Source: Candidatus Woesearchaeota archaeon
GTDB taxonomy: Archaea > Nanobdellota > Nanobdellia > Woesearchaeales > ARS49
DNA length: 6,757 nt
Direction: 5' to 3'
NCBI GenBank assembly: GCA_026394935.1
Contig: JAPLZR010000041.1
Coordinates: 1 to 6,757, forward strand
This document shows positions 1 through 5,035 of the stretch, piece by piece. The notes under the pieces were generated by a model. That model worked only from the letters and a program-made list of their open reading frames with translations. It was not told the DNA's origin and did not search any database. Numbering within the stretch: position 1 is the first letter of the stretch; every line of letters starts with the position of its first letter. Both the position numbers and the translations under genes were made by a program.

Positions 1-563
1 GAAGCGGAAAATCAACAATGATGAACCTAATAGGGTGCTTAGACACGCCAACAAAAGGCACAGTCTACTTAAAATCAAAAGACATAAGCATCATGAGCGA
101 ATCAGACCTTGCATCTTTGCGAGGAAACACAATAGGATTCATATTCCAACAGTATAATCTAATACCATCAATAACTGCATTCGATAATGTCAAACTACCA
201 CTAGAATTTCTAGAATATTCTGATTCAGACGCTGAAAAAAGAACAAAGGAGATACTGACGCGCGTAGGATTGGGAGATAAAATGTTTAACAGACCATCAC
301 AACTATCAGGAGGACAACAACAAAGAGTATCAATAGCAAGAAGCCTTGTAAGCAATCCAGAAATAATACTGGCAGACGAGCCAACAGGAGCACTCGACAG
401 CAAAACAGGAGTTGAAGTATTGGATACACTGCACGAATTATGGAAAAAAGGAAAAACAATAATCCTAGTCACACACGATTTGAATCTGGCAAAATACGCT
501 CACACAAGAATCGAACTGAAAGATGGAGAAATAATCAACGTGTCAAAACACGAGGTGAAATAA
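1..563 (+). CDS. ABC transporter ATP-binding protein, MacB/LolD type (5' partial)
   Basis: This is the nucleotide-binding subunit of a membrane exporter, hydrolysing ATP on the cytoplasmic side to drive the FtsX-type permease two genes downstream. The reading frame enters from the left edge: codons 3-17 read S-G-K-S-T, the end of Walker A, so the ATG at position 18 is an internal Met and about 40 N-terminal residues are missing. In order one sees the Q-loop in FIFQQYNLIP (nt 138-167), the ABC signature LSGGQQQR (nt 303-326), Walker B IILADEPTGALD (nt 363-398) and the switch histidine in LVTHD (His codon at 474). The VxLPLEF segment after the Q-loop and the EPTGALD form are typical of the MacB/LolD subfamily. 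The gene stops at 561-563, one base before the next start, so the two are in one operon. Family assignment is firm; the substrate is unknown. Confidence 0.96.
   Translation, partial: SGKSTMMNLIGCLDTPTKGTVYLKSKDISIMSESDLASLRGNTIGFIFQQYNLIPSITAFDNVKLPLEFLEYSDSDAEKRTKEILTRVGLGDKMFNRPSQLSGGQQQRVSIARSLVSNPEIILADEPTGALDSKTGVEVLDTLHELWKKGKTIILVTHDLNLAKYAHTRIELKDGEIINVSKHEVK
552..558 (+). promoter_or_regulatory. Shine-Dalgarno site for the exported protein gene
   Basis: GAGGTGA lies inside the last codons of the ATPase gene and ends six bases before the ATG at 565. It matches the archaeal anti-Shine-Dalgarno complement and fixes that start. It supports translational coupling of the two genes. Confidence 0.8.
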
Positions 564-564
564 A

Positions 565-1899
565 ATGAAAATAAAAACAATAATGTTGCTAATAATGATG
601 ATTGCATCGATAATACCAGTTAATGCAGCATCAGAAGATGTACTGATGATTTCCTTAAACATGATAAATCAGGACCCTGATCCTGCTACAGCAGGAGACA
701 TGGTAGAAATAAGAATAGGAATAGAAAACTTGGGAGGAAAAGATGCAAGCGACCTCATGCTAGAATTTGATTTGGATTATCCACTGACAATGCCACCCGG
801 AGAAAACAACATCAAAACAGCAGGAGCACTACAAGGATTTCAAAACCTGCAGAACATGAAAATAGTAAAATACAAACTACAAATTGACAGAGAAGCAAAA
901 GCAGGACAATACGGGTTCACAGTAAAAGCATATGAAAAAGAAACACCTCTAGTAGCACAAGCACTAAAAAGTTTCACAATAGACATAAAAAGCAGAGAAA
1001 CAGCAGAAGTAATACACATAGATAAAACAAACCTTCTGCCTGGAAAACAAACAAGCCTGAAATTCAGCATAAACAATGAAGGAAATGCACCACTAAGAGA
1101 CATGACATTCTACTGGGAAAATGAAGACAAAATAATCCTTCCAGTAGGAAGCGACAACACAAGATACATAAAATATGTTGACATAGGAGAAAGCGCAGAA
1201 ATCGAATACCAAGTAATAGCAGACTCGAATGCAGCAGCAGGACTATACCAGCTTAATCTATACCTTACCTATGATGATACGGTTGATTCAACACCAAAAA
1301 CAATCGAGACAATTGCAGGAGTATATGTAGGAGGAGAAACAGACTTTGACGTAGCATTCTCAGAAAGCTCAAGCGGACAAACCTCGTTCAGCATAGCAAA
1401 CATAGGAAGCAATCCAGCAAATTCTGTATCAGTAGTAATACCAGAACAAAAAGCATGGAGAGTAACAGGAACAAACTCGGCAATAATCGGAAACCTGAAC
1501 AAAGGAGACTACACAGTAGCAAGCTTCAAATTAGCACAAGCAATGAGCGGAATGAACAGAACAAGAGCTGATGCAACTGCAGGAACACCACAAATTCCAC
1601 AACAAAGAACAACAGAACCACTGCTAATGCAAATAGCATACACGGACACAACAGGAGAAAGAAAACTGATAGAAAAACAACTAACAATATCACCACAAAA
1701 TTTAGCAACAAACATTACCATGAACGGGTTTTCTGGAAGAGGAGCAATACAACAAAAAGGATTCTTTACAACATACAAATGGTACATAATCGGAGCAGTA
1801 TTGTTGATATTATGTTATGTGGGATACAGAAAATACCAAAATAAAAAATTACTAAATCCCAACTTCAAAATAAAAGACCTGATAAAAAAGAAAAAGTAA
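565..1899 (+). CDS. Exported, C-terminally anchored Ig-like protein (COG1361/CARDB-like), partner of an ABC exporter
   Basis: The 444-residue protein has an N-terminal signal peptide (basic MKIK, hydrophobic core 6-17, cleavage likely near VNA-A at 19-21), a long extracellular part, one membrane helix at about 405-421 (WYIIGAVLLILCYVG) and a Lys-rich cytoplasmic tail ending KKKK. The outside part holds at least three beta-sandwich-like repeats with the CARDB/COG1361 pattern of an alternating strand followed by N-x-G: EIRIGIENLGG (48-58), LKFSINNEGNAPL (165-177) and TSFSIANIGSNPA (273-285). Such proteins often sit beside MacB-type ABC genes in archaea. By position it replaces the MacA-like adaptor of bacterial systems, but it has no resemblance to MacA; the adaptor role is inference. 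N-x-T sequons (N331, N383) could be glycosylated. The start is set by a strong ribosome site; the next gene follows after 7 bases. Confidence 0.85.
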   Translation: MKIKTIMLLIMMIASIIPVNAASEDVLMISLNMINQDPDPATAGDMVEIRIGIENLGGKDASDLMLEFDLDYPLTMPPGENNIKTAGALQGFQNLQNMKIVKYKLQIDREAKAGQYGFTVKAYEKETPLVAQALKSFTIDIKSRETAEVIHIDKTNLLPGKQTSLKFSINNEGNAPLRDMTFYWENEDKIILPVGSDNTRYIKYVDIGESAEIEYQVIADSNAAAGLYQLNLYLTYDDTVDSTPKTIETIAGVYVGGETDFDVAFSESSSGQTSFSIANIGSNPANSVSVVIPEQKAWRVTGTNSAIIGNLNKGDYTVASFKLAQAMSGMNRTRADATAGTPQIPQQRTTEPLLMQIAYTDTTGERKLIEKQLTISPQNLATNITMNGFSGRGAIQQKGFFTTYKWYIIGAVLLILCYVGYRKYQNKKLLNPNFKIKDLIKKKK

Positions 1900-1906
1900 A
1901 CCTGCA

Positions 1907-3181
1907 ATGAAACTAGCCAAGTGCATTAAACATGCATTCAATATAGTTGTACACAGCAAACTAAGAAGCTGGCTGACAATAATCGGAATAGTCATAGGAG
2001 TGGCAGCAGTCATAGCAATAGTGTCAATAGGAGAAGGAATGCAGGCACAAATAAACTCCCAACTAAGCGGACTAGGAGGAGACATACTAACACTTTCCGC
2101 AGGATTCTCCAGAGGCGGAGGAATGTTTGGACCAAGAGGAGGACGTGAAGATGACGATCACGGTCCCGGAGGCGGTGGAGGTTCATCTTCATCATCAATA
2201 ACAAAACAAATAGTTCTGGCAAGAAGTGATTTACAAGCGCTAAAAGGAATACCAGACATACTATTGATTGACACAAACATAAGAGGAAATGTTAATGTTT
2301 CATACATGGGAAAAACAGGACAAATCCAAGCAACAGGAGTAGACCAAAAAGTCTGGCCGCAAATAACAACAAACAAAATCAAAGAAGGAAGACTGCTTGA
2401 CTCAGCAGACCAAAACGTGATATTGATAGGAGGAAGATTAGCAACAACATATTTCAGCAAACCATTAGGAATAAATCAAATGCTAACAGTAGAAGGAAAA
2501 GCATTCAGAGTAGTAGGAATACTCGACGACCAAAGCAACAGCATAATAATACCCATACAAACAGCATATCAAGTCATAGAAGACAAAACAACAGACATAT
2601 ACGACTCAATCACAATAAAAATTAGAGATGAAAACCTGCTTGAAGAAACAATGGCAAAAATAGAAAGCAAACTAATGATGATAAGACACGTAACCGCAAC
2701 AACAAAAGACTTCTCACTCACCTCGAGCAAACAAATGCAACAAACAAGAGCACAAATGATGGGAACAATGAACACATTCCTGCTAGCAATAGCTGCCGTG
2801 TCACTGATTGTAGGCGCAGTAGGAATAGCAAACACAATGTTCACTTCTGTATTAGAGAAAACAAAAGAAATAGGAATAATGAAAGCAATAGGAGCAAGAA
2901 ACAAAGACATACTGCTGATATTCTTATTTAACTCAGCAATCATCGGACTGATAGGAGGAGTACTCGGAATAATATTAGGAGCAATACTATCCAGCGCGCT
3001 ACCTTCTCTCATGGGCACAGGAATGCCAATGGCAGGACGAGGAGGAATGACAACACTAGTGTCGCTAAATTCAGTCTTAATGGCTTTGGGAGTATCAGTC
3101 GGAGTAGGGATAATAGCAGGAGCAATACCAGCATACAAAGCATCAAAACTCAAGCCTGTGGACGCGCTAAGGTACGAATAA
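1907..3181 (+). CDS. MacB/FtsX-family ABC transporter permease
   Basis: This is the membrane subunit of the exporter. The 424-residue protein has the family layout: a first membrane helix at 21-42 (SWLTIIGIVIGVAAVIAIVS), an extracellular MacB periplasmic-core domain to about 285, then three helices at about 288-312, 335-363 and 384-410. The cytoplasmic coupling segment EKTKEIGIMKAIGARNKDIL (317-336) and the terminal PAYKASKLKPVDALRYE are diagnostic of FtsX/MacB permeases, which couple ATP hydrolysis to extracellular mechanical movement rather than moving substrate through a pore (known of MacB; assumed here). Residues 68-97 form a Gly/Ser-rich linker with an acidic patch, EDDDHG. Length is close to the usual ~400. 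The start follows the upstream stop by 7 bases without a clear ribosome site, so translation probably depends on coupling. Arginine, isoleucine and glycine codons are almost all A-ended or A-rich (AGA, ATA, GGA). Confidence 0.95.
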   Translation: MKLAKCIKHAFNIVVHSKLRSWLTIIGIVIGVAAVIAIVSIGEGMQAQINSQLSGLGGDILTLSAGFSRGGGMFGPRGGREDDDHGPGGGGGSSSSSITKQIVLARSDLQALKGIPDILLIDTNIRGNVNVSYMGKTGQIQATGVDQKVWPQITTNKIKEGRLLDSADQNVILIGGRLATTYFSKPLGINQMLTVEGKAFRVVGILDDQSNSIIIPIQTAYQVIEDKTTDIYDSITIKIRDENLLEETMAKIESKLMMIRHVTATTKDFSLTSSKQMQQTRAQMMGTMNTFLLAIAAVSLIVGAVGIANTMFTSVLEKTKEIGIMKAIGARNKDILLIFLFNSAIIGLIGGVLGIILGAILSSALPSLMGTGMPMAGRGGMTTLVSLNSVLMALGVSVGVGIIAGAIPAYKASKLKPVDALRYE

Positions 3182-3194
3182 GATTTTTACGAAC

Positions 3195-3222
3195 GCAGTC
3201 GAAAACATTTCGGCTTTTCTGC
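3195..3222 (+). terminator. Possible terminator hairpin after the exporter operon
   Basis: Fourteen bases after the permease stop, GCAG (3195-3198) pairs with CTGC (3219-3222) and CGAAA (3200-3204) with TTTCG (3208-3212), with TTTT at 3215-3218 on the right side. A run of five T lies just before it at 3184-3188. The structure is imperfect and archaeal terminators mainly need T-runs, so this is a weak call. Confidence 0.3.
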
Positions 3223-3238
3223 AATAAACCTGAAAAGA

Positions 3239-3256
3239 TTACGTTTCACCACGTAA
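3239..3256. repeat. Inverted repeat TTACGT/ACGTAA
   Basis: TTACGT (3239-3244) and ACGTAA (3251-3256) form a perfect 6-bp inverted repeat around TTCACC. It lies in the gap between the permease gene and the structured RNA, 28 bases before the candidate promoter at 3284. It could be a regulator site or a small hairpin; nothing else identifies it. Confidence 0.4.
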
Positions 3257-3283
3257 ATGTTTCAACTTTCTCGTCGATAGACC

Positions 3284-3293
3284 TATTAATAAG
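3284..3293 (+). promoter_or_regulatory. Candidate TATA box for the structured RNA
   Basis: TATTAATAAG is the most TATA-like sequence in the gap. Its centre at 3288 predicts transcription starting near 3314, the first base of a small hairpin directly before the RNA. A second AT-rich stretch at 3299-3306 would predict a start close to 3330. No experiment supports either choice. Confidence 0.4.
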
Positions 3294-3312
3294 TATGACA
3301 TAATAGAAAATA

Positions 3313-3329
3313 GCCGATAAAAAATCGGC
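3313..3329 (+). other. 5' leader hairpin of the tRNA-like RNA
   Basis: GCCGAT (3313-3318) and ATCGGC (3324-3329) pair perfectly around AAAAA, leaving four bases (AAAC) before the first base of the tRNA-like acceptor stem at 3334. If transcribed it would form a compact 5' leader beside the expected RNase P cleavage point. The pairing is seen; the role is inference. Confidence 0.5.
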
Positions 3330-3425
3330 AAACGCCGGGGTTGGTCAGCCCGGTAGACCGCTAAGTTGAAACCTTAGTGTCTGAAAGGACATCGGGGTAT
3401 TAAAAATCTTCGATTTTTAAGATGC

Positions 3426-3468
3426 TCGGAAATCCACAGAATTATCGATAACTTTTGTGGATTTCCGA
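3426..3468 (+). repeat. Long hairpin in the T-loop insertion
   Basis: Positions 3426-3438 pair without mismatch with 3456-3468 (13 bp, beginning TCGGAAATCC). Three more pairs (one of them G-U) extend it to 3441/3453. The loop contains the perfect palindrome TTATCGATAA (3442-3451). It is the longest stem of the RNA. Confidence 0.75.
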
Positions 3469-3496
3469 CATTCAAATAACTTTCGGTTTGCCGAAG

Positions 3497-3543
3497 CCCA
3501 AGACAACTTGTTGTCTGGGCCAAGACGACCGAGTCGTCTCTGG
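3497..3543 (+). repeat. Two tandem similar hairpins with a compensatory base-pair change
   Basis: Hairpin one (3497-3519): CCC, bulged A, AGACAAC, TT, GTTGTCT, GGG. Hairpin two (3520-3543): CCA, AGACGAC, CGA, GTCGTCT, bulged C, TGG. The seven-base arms differ at one position per arm, an A-T pair in the first and a G-C pair in the second, so pairing is preserved. This looks like a duplicated hairpin kept under structural selection. Confidence 0.75.
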
Positions 3544-3576
3544 GTTTGGAATTCCCCGCCCCGGCGCCCTTTGATA

Positions 3577-4380
3577 TTAAATAATATTCTTAAGAAGACC
3601 TTTAATCGAAACTATTTTGACAAGACAATGCTTCCTCTGAGGCAAAGAATCTGTGACAAAGATTTTCTTGATAGGCGATTTTTCCAATCTTTTCAAAGCA
3701 CCACCTGCAAAAACACCGTGAGTTGCTGCAACAAAAATGTCTTTCGCGCCGGATTTCTTCAAAAATTCTGCTGCCTTAATCACAGTGCCGCCGGTAGAAA
3801 TCAAATCATCAACAATCAAAACATTTCTCCCTTTAACATTGCCTTTAATTGAAGTTATTTCAGAAACATCATGAGAAGGCCTTGACTTCTTCAGAAAAAC
3901 AACCGGAGCATTCAAACATTTCTGCCAATATTTTGCATGCTGAACAGCGCCTTCATCAGGAGCAACAATAACGACGTCTTTCGGAATAAATGGAAGGAAC
4001 TGCTTCACTGGAATAATATTATTGAAACGCAGGAATTTATTTAATTTACCGTGAACATCAAATGCAGTAATCTTCACACCTTTAAGCATATCAGCAATAA
4101 CCTTTGTAGAAACAGCCTCGCCAGGAAGGTTTATACGATCCTGCCTTGTATAACCAAAGTAGGTGATAATTAAATGAATATCTGCATTCTGACGCTTCAA
4201 AGCATCCAAAACAAACAAAAGCTCTAAAATATTCTCAGCAGGAGGTTGCAAGGAAGCAATAACAACAACTTTACCTTTAACTTTAGGAACTTTAACGTAC
4301 AACTCGCCATCCTTGAAATGCTTGACACTAAACGGAGCGCTCTTGAGCTTCAAATGCTTCACTGAAGTTGTGGTTATCAT
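3577..4380 (-). CDS. prs: Ribose-phosphate pyrophosphokinase (PRPP synthetase), short archaeal form
   Basis: This cytoplasmic enzyme makes PRPP from ribose 5-phosphate and ATP for nucleotide, histidine and tryptophan pathways. The 267-residue protein shows the family motifs in order: FKDGE (22-26), the ATP-binding flexible-loop sequence YTRQDR (77-82) followed by GEAVSTK, the catalytic-region DVH (108-110), VAPDEGAVQHA (139-149), and the PRPP-binding loop VLIVDDLISTGGT (187-199). It starts closer to FKDGE than most relatives, lacking roughly the first strand and helix (about 10-15 residues), so it is a little shorter than the usual ~280-290. No better in-frame start is available, because the SET gene stop lies one base upstream. 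No Shine-Dalgarno site is obvious, so translation is probably coupled to the SET gene. Codons favour T-ended forms (ATT, GTT, GCT), unlike the A-ended use of the plus-strand operon. Confidence 0.95.
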   Translation of the reverse strand: MITTTSVKHLKLKSAPFSVKHFKDGELYVKVPKVKGKVVVIASLQPPAENILELLFVLDALKRQNADIHLIITYFGYTRQDRINLPGEAVSTKVIADMLKGVKITAFDVHGKLNKFLRFNNIIPVKQFLPFIPKDVVIVAPDEGAVQHAKYWQKCLNAPVVFLKKSRPSHDVSEITSIKGNVKGRNVLIVDDLISTGGTVIKAAEFLKKSGAKDIFVAATHGVFAGGALKRLEKSPIKKIFVTDSLPQRKHCLVKIVSIKGLLKNII

Positions 4381-4381
4381 G

Positions 4382-4915
4382 TTATTGCAATTCTTTAATC
4401 GCGCGTATAAAAGCTTTGTCGCAAATCAACGGCTGTTTCACCTTAAACGCGTTTTTTATTGCTGCTTTTGCGAGTAAATGCAGCCTGCGAACAACAGGAG
4501 AATTTTGAGATTCTCTTTTGATTAATTTTCGGCATTCTGCAGTTCCACAATGACATTTCATCGCCGGAAGCCACCTTGGATGAATAATCCCATAATCATA
4601 AGTAAGCTCCTCTCCTGTCTTTATATCCCTGATGGTAATCTCGAAATCGCCGATATAAGACGCATTTGGATTACAGCTATGATTCCAATATTTGACGTTG
4701 TCGATATGATAAACAAGATTGCCTTCATCGTCTTCATAGGCATATTTTTTTAAAATTGCCTTGTATTTTTTACTCAATGCAGTGTATTGGCTTATTGTAT
4801 AAACGCGCACTTTCGGAGAAATTAATAGAATAGTTTCTTTAGGAATATTCTTTTTTGCAAAAAGCCCTTTTCCCGATATTGAACTTTTCTTAAGAATAAT
4901 GTCTGGATGAAGCAT
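4382..4915 (-). CDS. Small SET-domain protein (putative lysine methyltransferase) with post-SET zinc motif
   Basis: The predicted 177-residue protein would transfer a methyl group from S-adenosylmethionine to a protein lysine. An N-terminal SGKGLFA (14-20) matches the opening SET beta-motif that binds the cofactor. YWNHSCNPN (76-84) and GEELTYDYG (101-109) are the two hallmark SET motifs that form the pseudoknot and carry the catalytic tyrosine. CHCGTAEC (121-128) is a CxCx4C post-SET motif that, with Cys81, should bind zinc. A basic helical tail (130-177) follows. I place the start at 4915 because a TATA-like TATTTAAG centred at 4940.5 lies 25-26 bases upstream, which implies a leaderless message. 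ATG 4924 is an alternative, and reading further upstream would run into tRNA-Pro. Possible substrates are chromatin or ribosomal proteins; none is shown. The PRPP synthetase gene starts one base after its stop. Confidence 0.9.
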   Translation of the reverse strand: MLHPDIILKKSSISGKGLFAKKNIPKETILLISPKVRVYTISQYTALSKKYKAILKKYAYEDDEGNLVYHIDNVKYWNHSCNPNASYIGDFEITIRDIKTGEELTYDYGIIHPRWLPAMKCHCGTAECRKLIKRESQNSPVVRRLHLLAKAAIKNAFKVKQPLICDKAFIRAIKELQ

Positions 4916-4936
4916 AAAGAACATATTGCTTTGAAT

Positions 4937-4944
4937 CTTAAATA
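4937..4944 (-). promoter_or_regulatory. TATA box for the SET gene
   Basis: The minus strand reads TATTTAAG between the 3' end of tRNA-Pro (4961) and the SET start. The distance from its centre to ATG 4915 is 25.5 bases, and to ATG 4924 only 16.5. The spacing supports 4915 as a leaderless start and gives SET-prs its own promoter downstream of the tRNA. Confidence 0.6.
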
Positions 4945-4960
4945 GTTGTCGATTAAGAAC

Positions 4961-5031
4961 TGGGGCTGGGAAGAATCGGACTCCCGTCGCAACCACCCCA
5001 AGGTTGCAGCCTACCACTAGCAGACAGCCCC
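4961..5031 (-). tRNA. tRNA-Pro(GGG)
   Basis: Read on the minus strand, acceptor GGGGCTG (5031-5025) pairs with CAGCCCC (4968-4962), with discriminator A at 4961 and no encoded CCA. The D-loop is AGTGGTA. Anticodon stem CAACC/GGTTG encloses loop TTGGGGT, giving anticodon GGG for proline codons. The variable loop is CGAC. T-stem GGGAG/CTTCC carries loop TCCGATT, with C rather than T at position 55. One D-stem pair (10-25) is a T-T mismatch. Total length is 71 nt without an intron. The 5' end is only 4 bases after the antitoxin stop codon, so its promoter must lie inside that gene (ACTTAAAG at 5076-5069 is possible) or it is transcribed from the toxin-antitoxin promoter and cut out. Confidence 0.95.
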
Positions 5032-5035
5032 GAAT

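Larger units (their letters stand above)
3334..3568 (+). ncRNA. Structured RNA with a type II tRNA cloverleaf and a large hairpin-rich T-loop insertion
   Basis: The ends form a full tRNA outline. Acceptor GCCGGGG (3334-3340) pairs with CCCCGGC (3559-3565), followed by discriminator G (3566) and CC. The D-arm is GGTC/GACC (3343-3346/3356-3359) with loop AGCCCGGTA, which keeps A14, G15, G18-G19 and A21. The anticodon arm CTAAG/CTTAG (3361-3365/3373-3377) has loop TTGAAAC. A long variable arm, TGTC/GACA (3378-3381/3388-3391), precedes T-stem CGGGG (3393-3397) pairing with CCCCG (3554-3558). The long variable arm and discriminator G are serine-like, but the seven-base loop reads anticodon GAA (Phe). 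The usual T-loop TTCRANN is absent; 156 nt (3398-3553) of hairpins sit there instead: 3400-3420, 3426-3468, 3482-3495, 3497-3519 and 3520-3543. No bulge-helix-bulge splice motif was found that restores a normal T-loop. It may be an odd intron-bearing tRNA, a tRNA-derived regulatory RNA, or a tRNA broken by a palindromic insertion. Confidence 0.6.
3182..3576. other. 395-bp region without a protein gene
   Basis: This gap separates the convergent permease and PRPP synthetase genes. Its left 130 bases hold two weak hairpins (3195-3222, 3239-3256) and a TATA-like box. From 3313 to 3568 it is almost fully occupied by stems: a leader hairpin and the tRNA-like RNA with its insertion. Eight bases (3569-3576) separate the RNA end from the PRPP synthetase stop codon. 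I see no credible coding frame, transposase or CRISPR-type repeats in it. Confidence 0.7.

Noticed and set aside
65..472. Open frame of 135 codons on the minus strand opposite the ABC ATPase
   Set aside because: It is a mirror of the ATPase gene, whose motifs are unmistakable; the Ser/Leu-rich product is an artefact of the A-rich coding strand.
18..563. ATPase gene starting at ATG 18
   Set aside because: The codons just before it spell S-G-K-S-T of Walker A in the same frame, so the true start is outside the window.
3497..3543. CRISPR-like repeats
   Set aside because: There are only two units, directly adjacent with no spacers, and each is a closed hairpin with different loops; no cas gene is present.
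3393..3558. Standard archaeal bulge-helix-bulge tRNA intron in the T-loop
   Set aside because: I could not place two 3-base bulges separated by 4 bp at the T-stem edges in a way that leaves TTCRANN. The best pairing, TTAAA (3400-3404) with TTTGG (3545-3549), leaves a 2 x 4 internal loop. Not excluded, but not supported.
3334..3568. RNase P RNA, SRP RNA or a group I intron
   Set aside because: None of the core RNase P motifs or the SRP helix 8 motif can be seen, and a 156-nt insert is too short for a group I intron.
3457..3852. Open frame of 131 codons on the plus strand
   Set aside because: It runs through the hairpins of the structured RNA and then antisense through the conserved C-terminal part of PRPP synthetase. 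The product is basic, Phe/Asn-rich and has no recognisable domain.
4916..5017. N-terminal extension of the SET protein up to an ATG at 5017
   Set aside because: The first codons lie inside tRNA-Pro, the extension has no conserved motif, and the TATA box at 4937-4944 would be inside the coding region.
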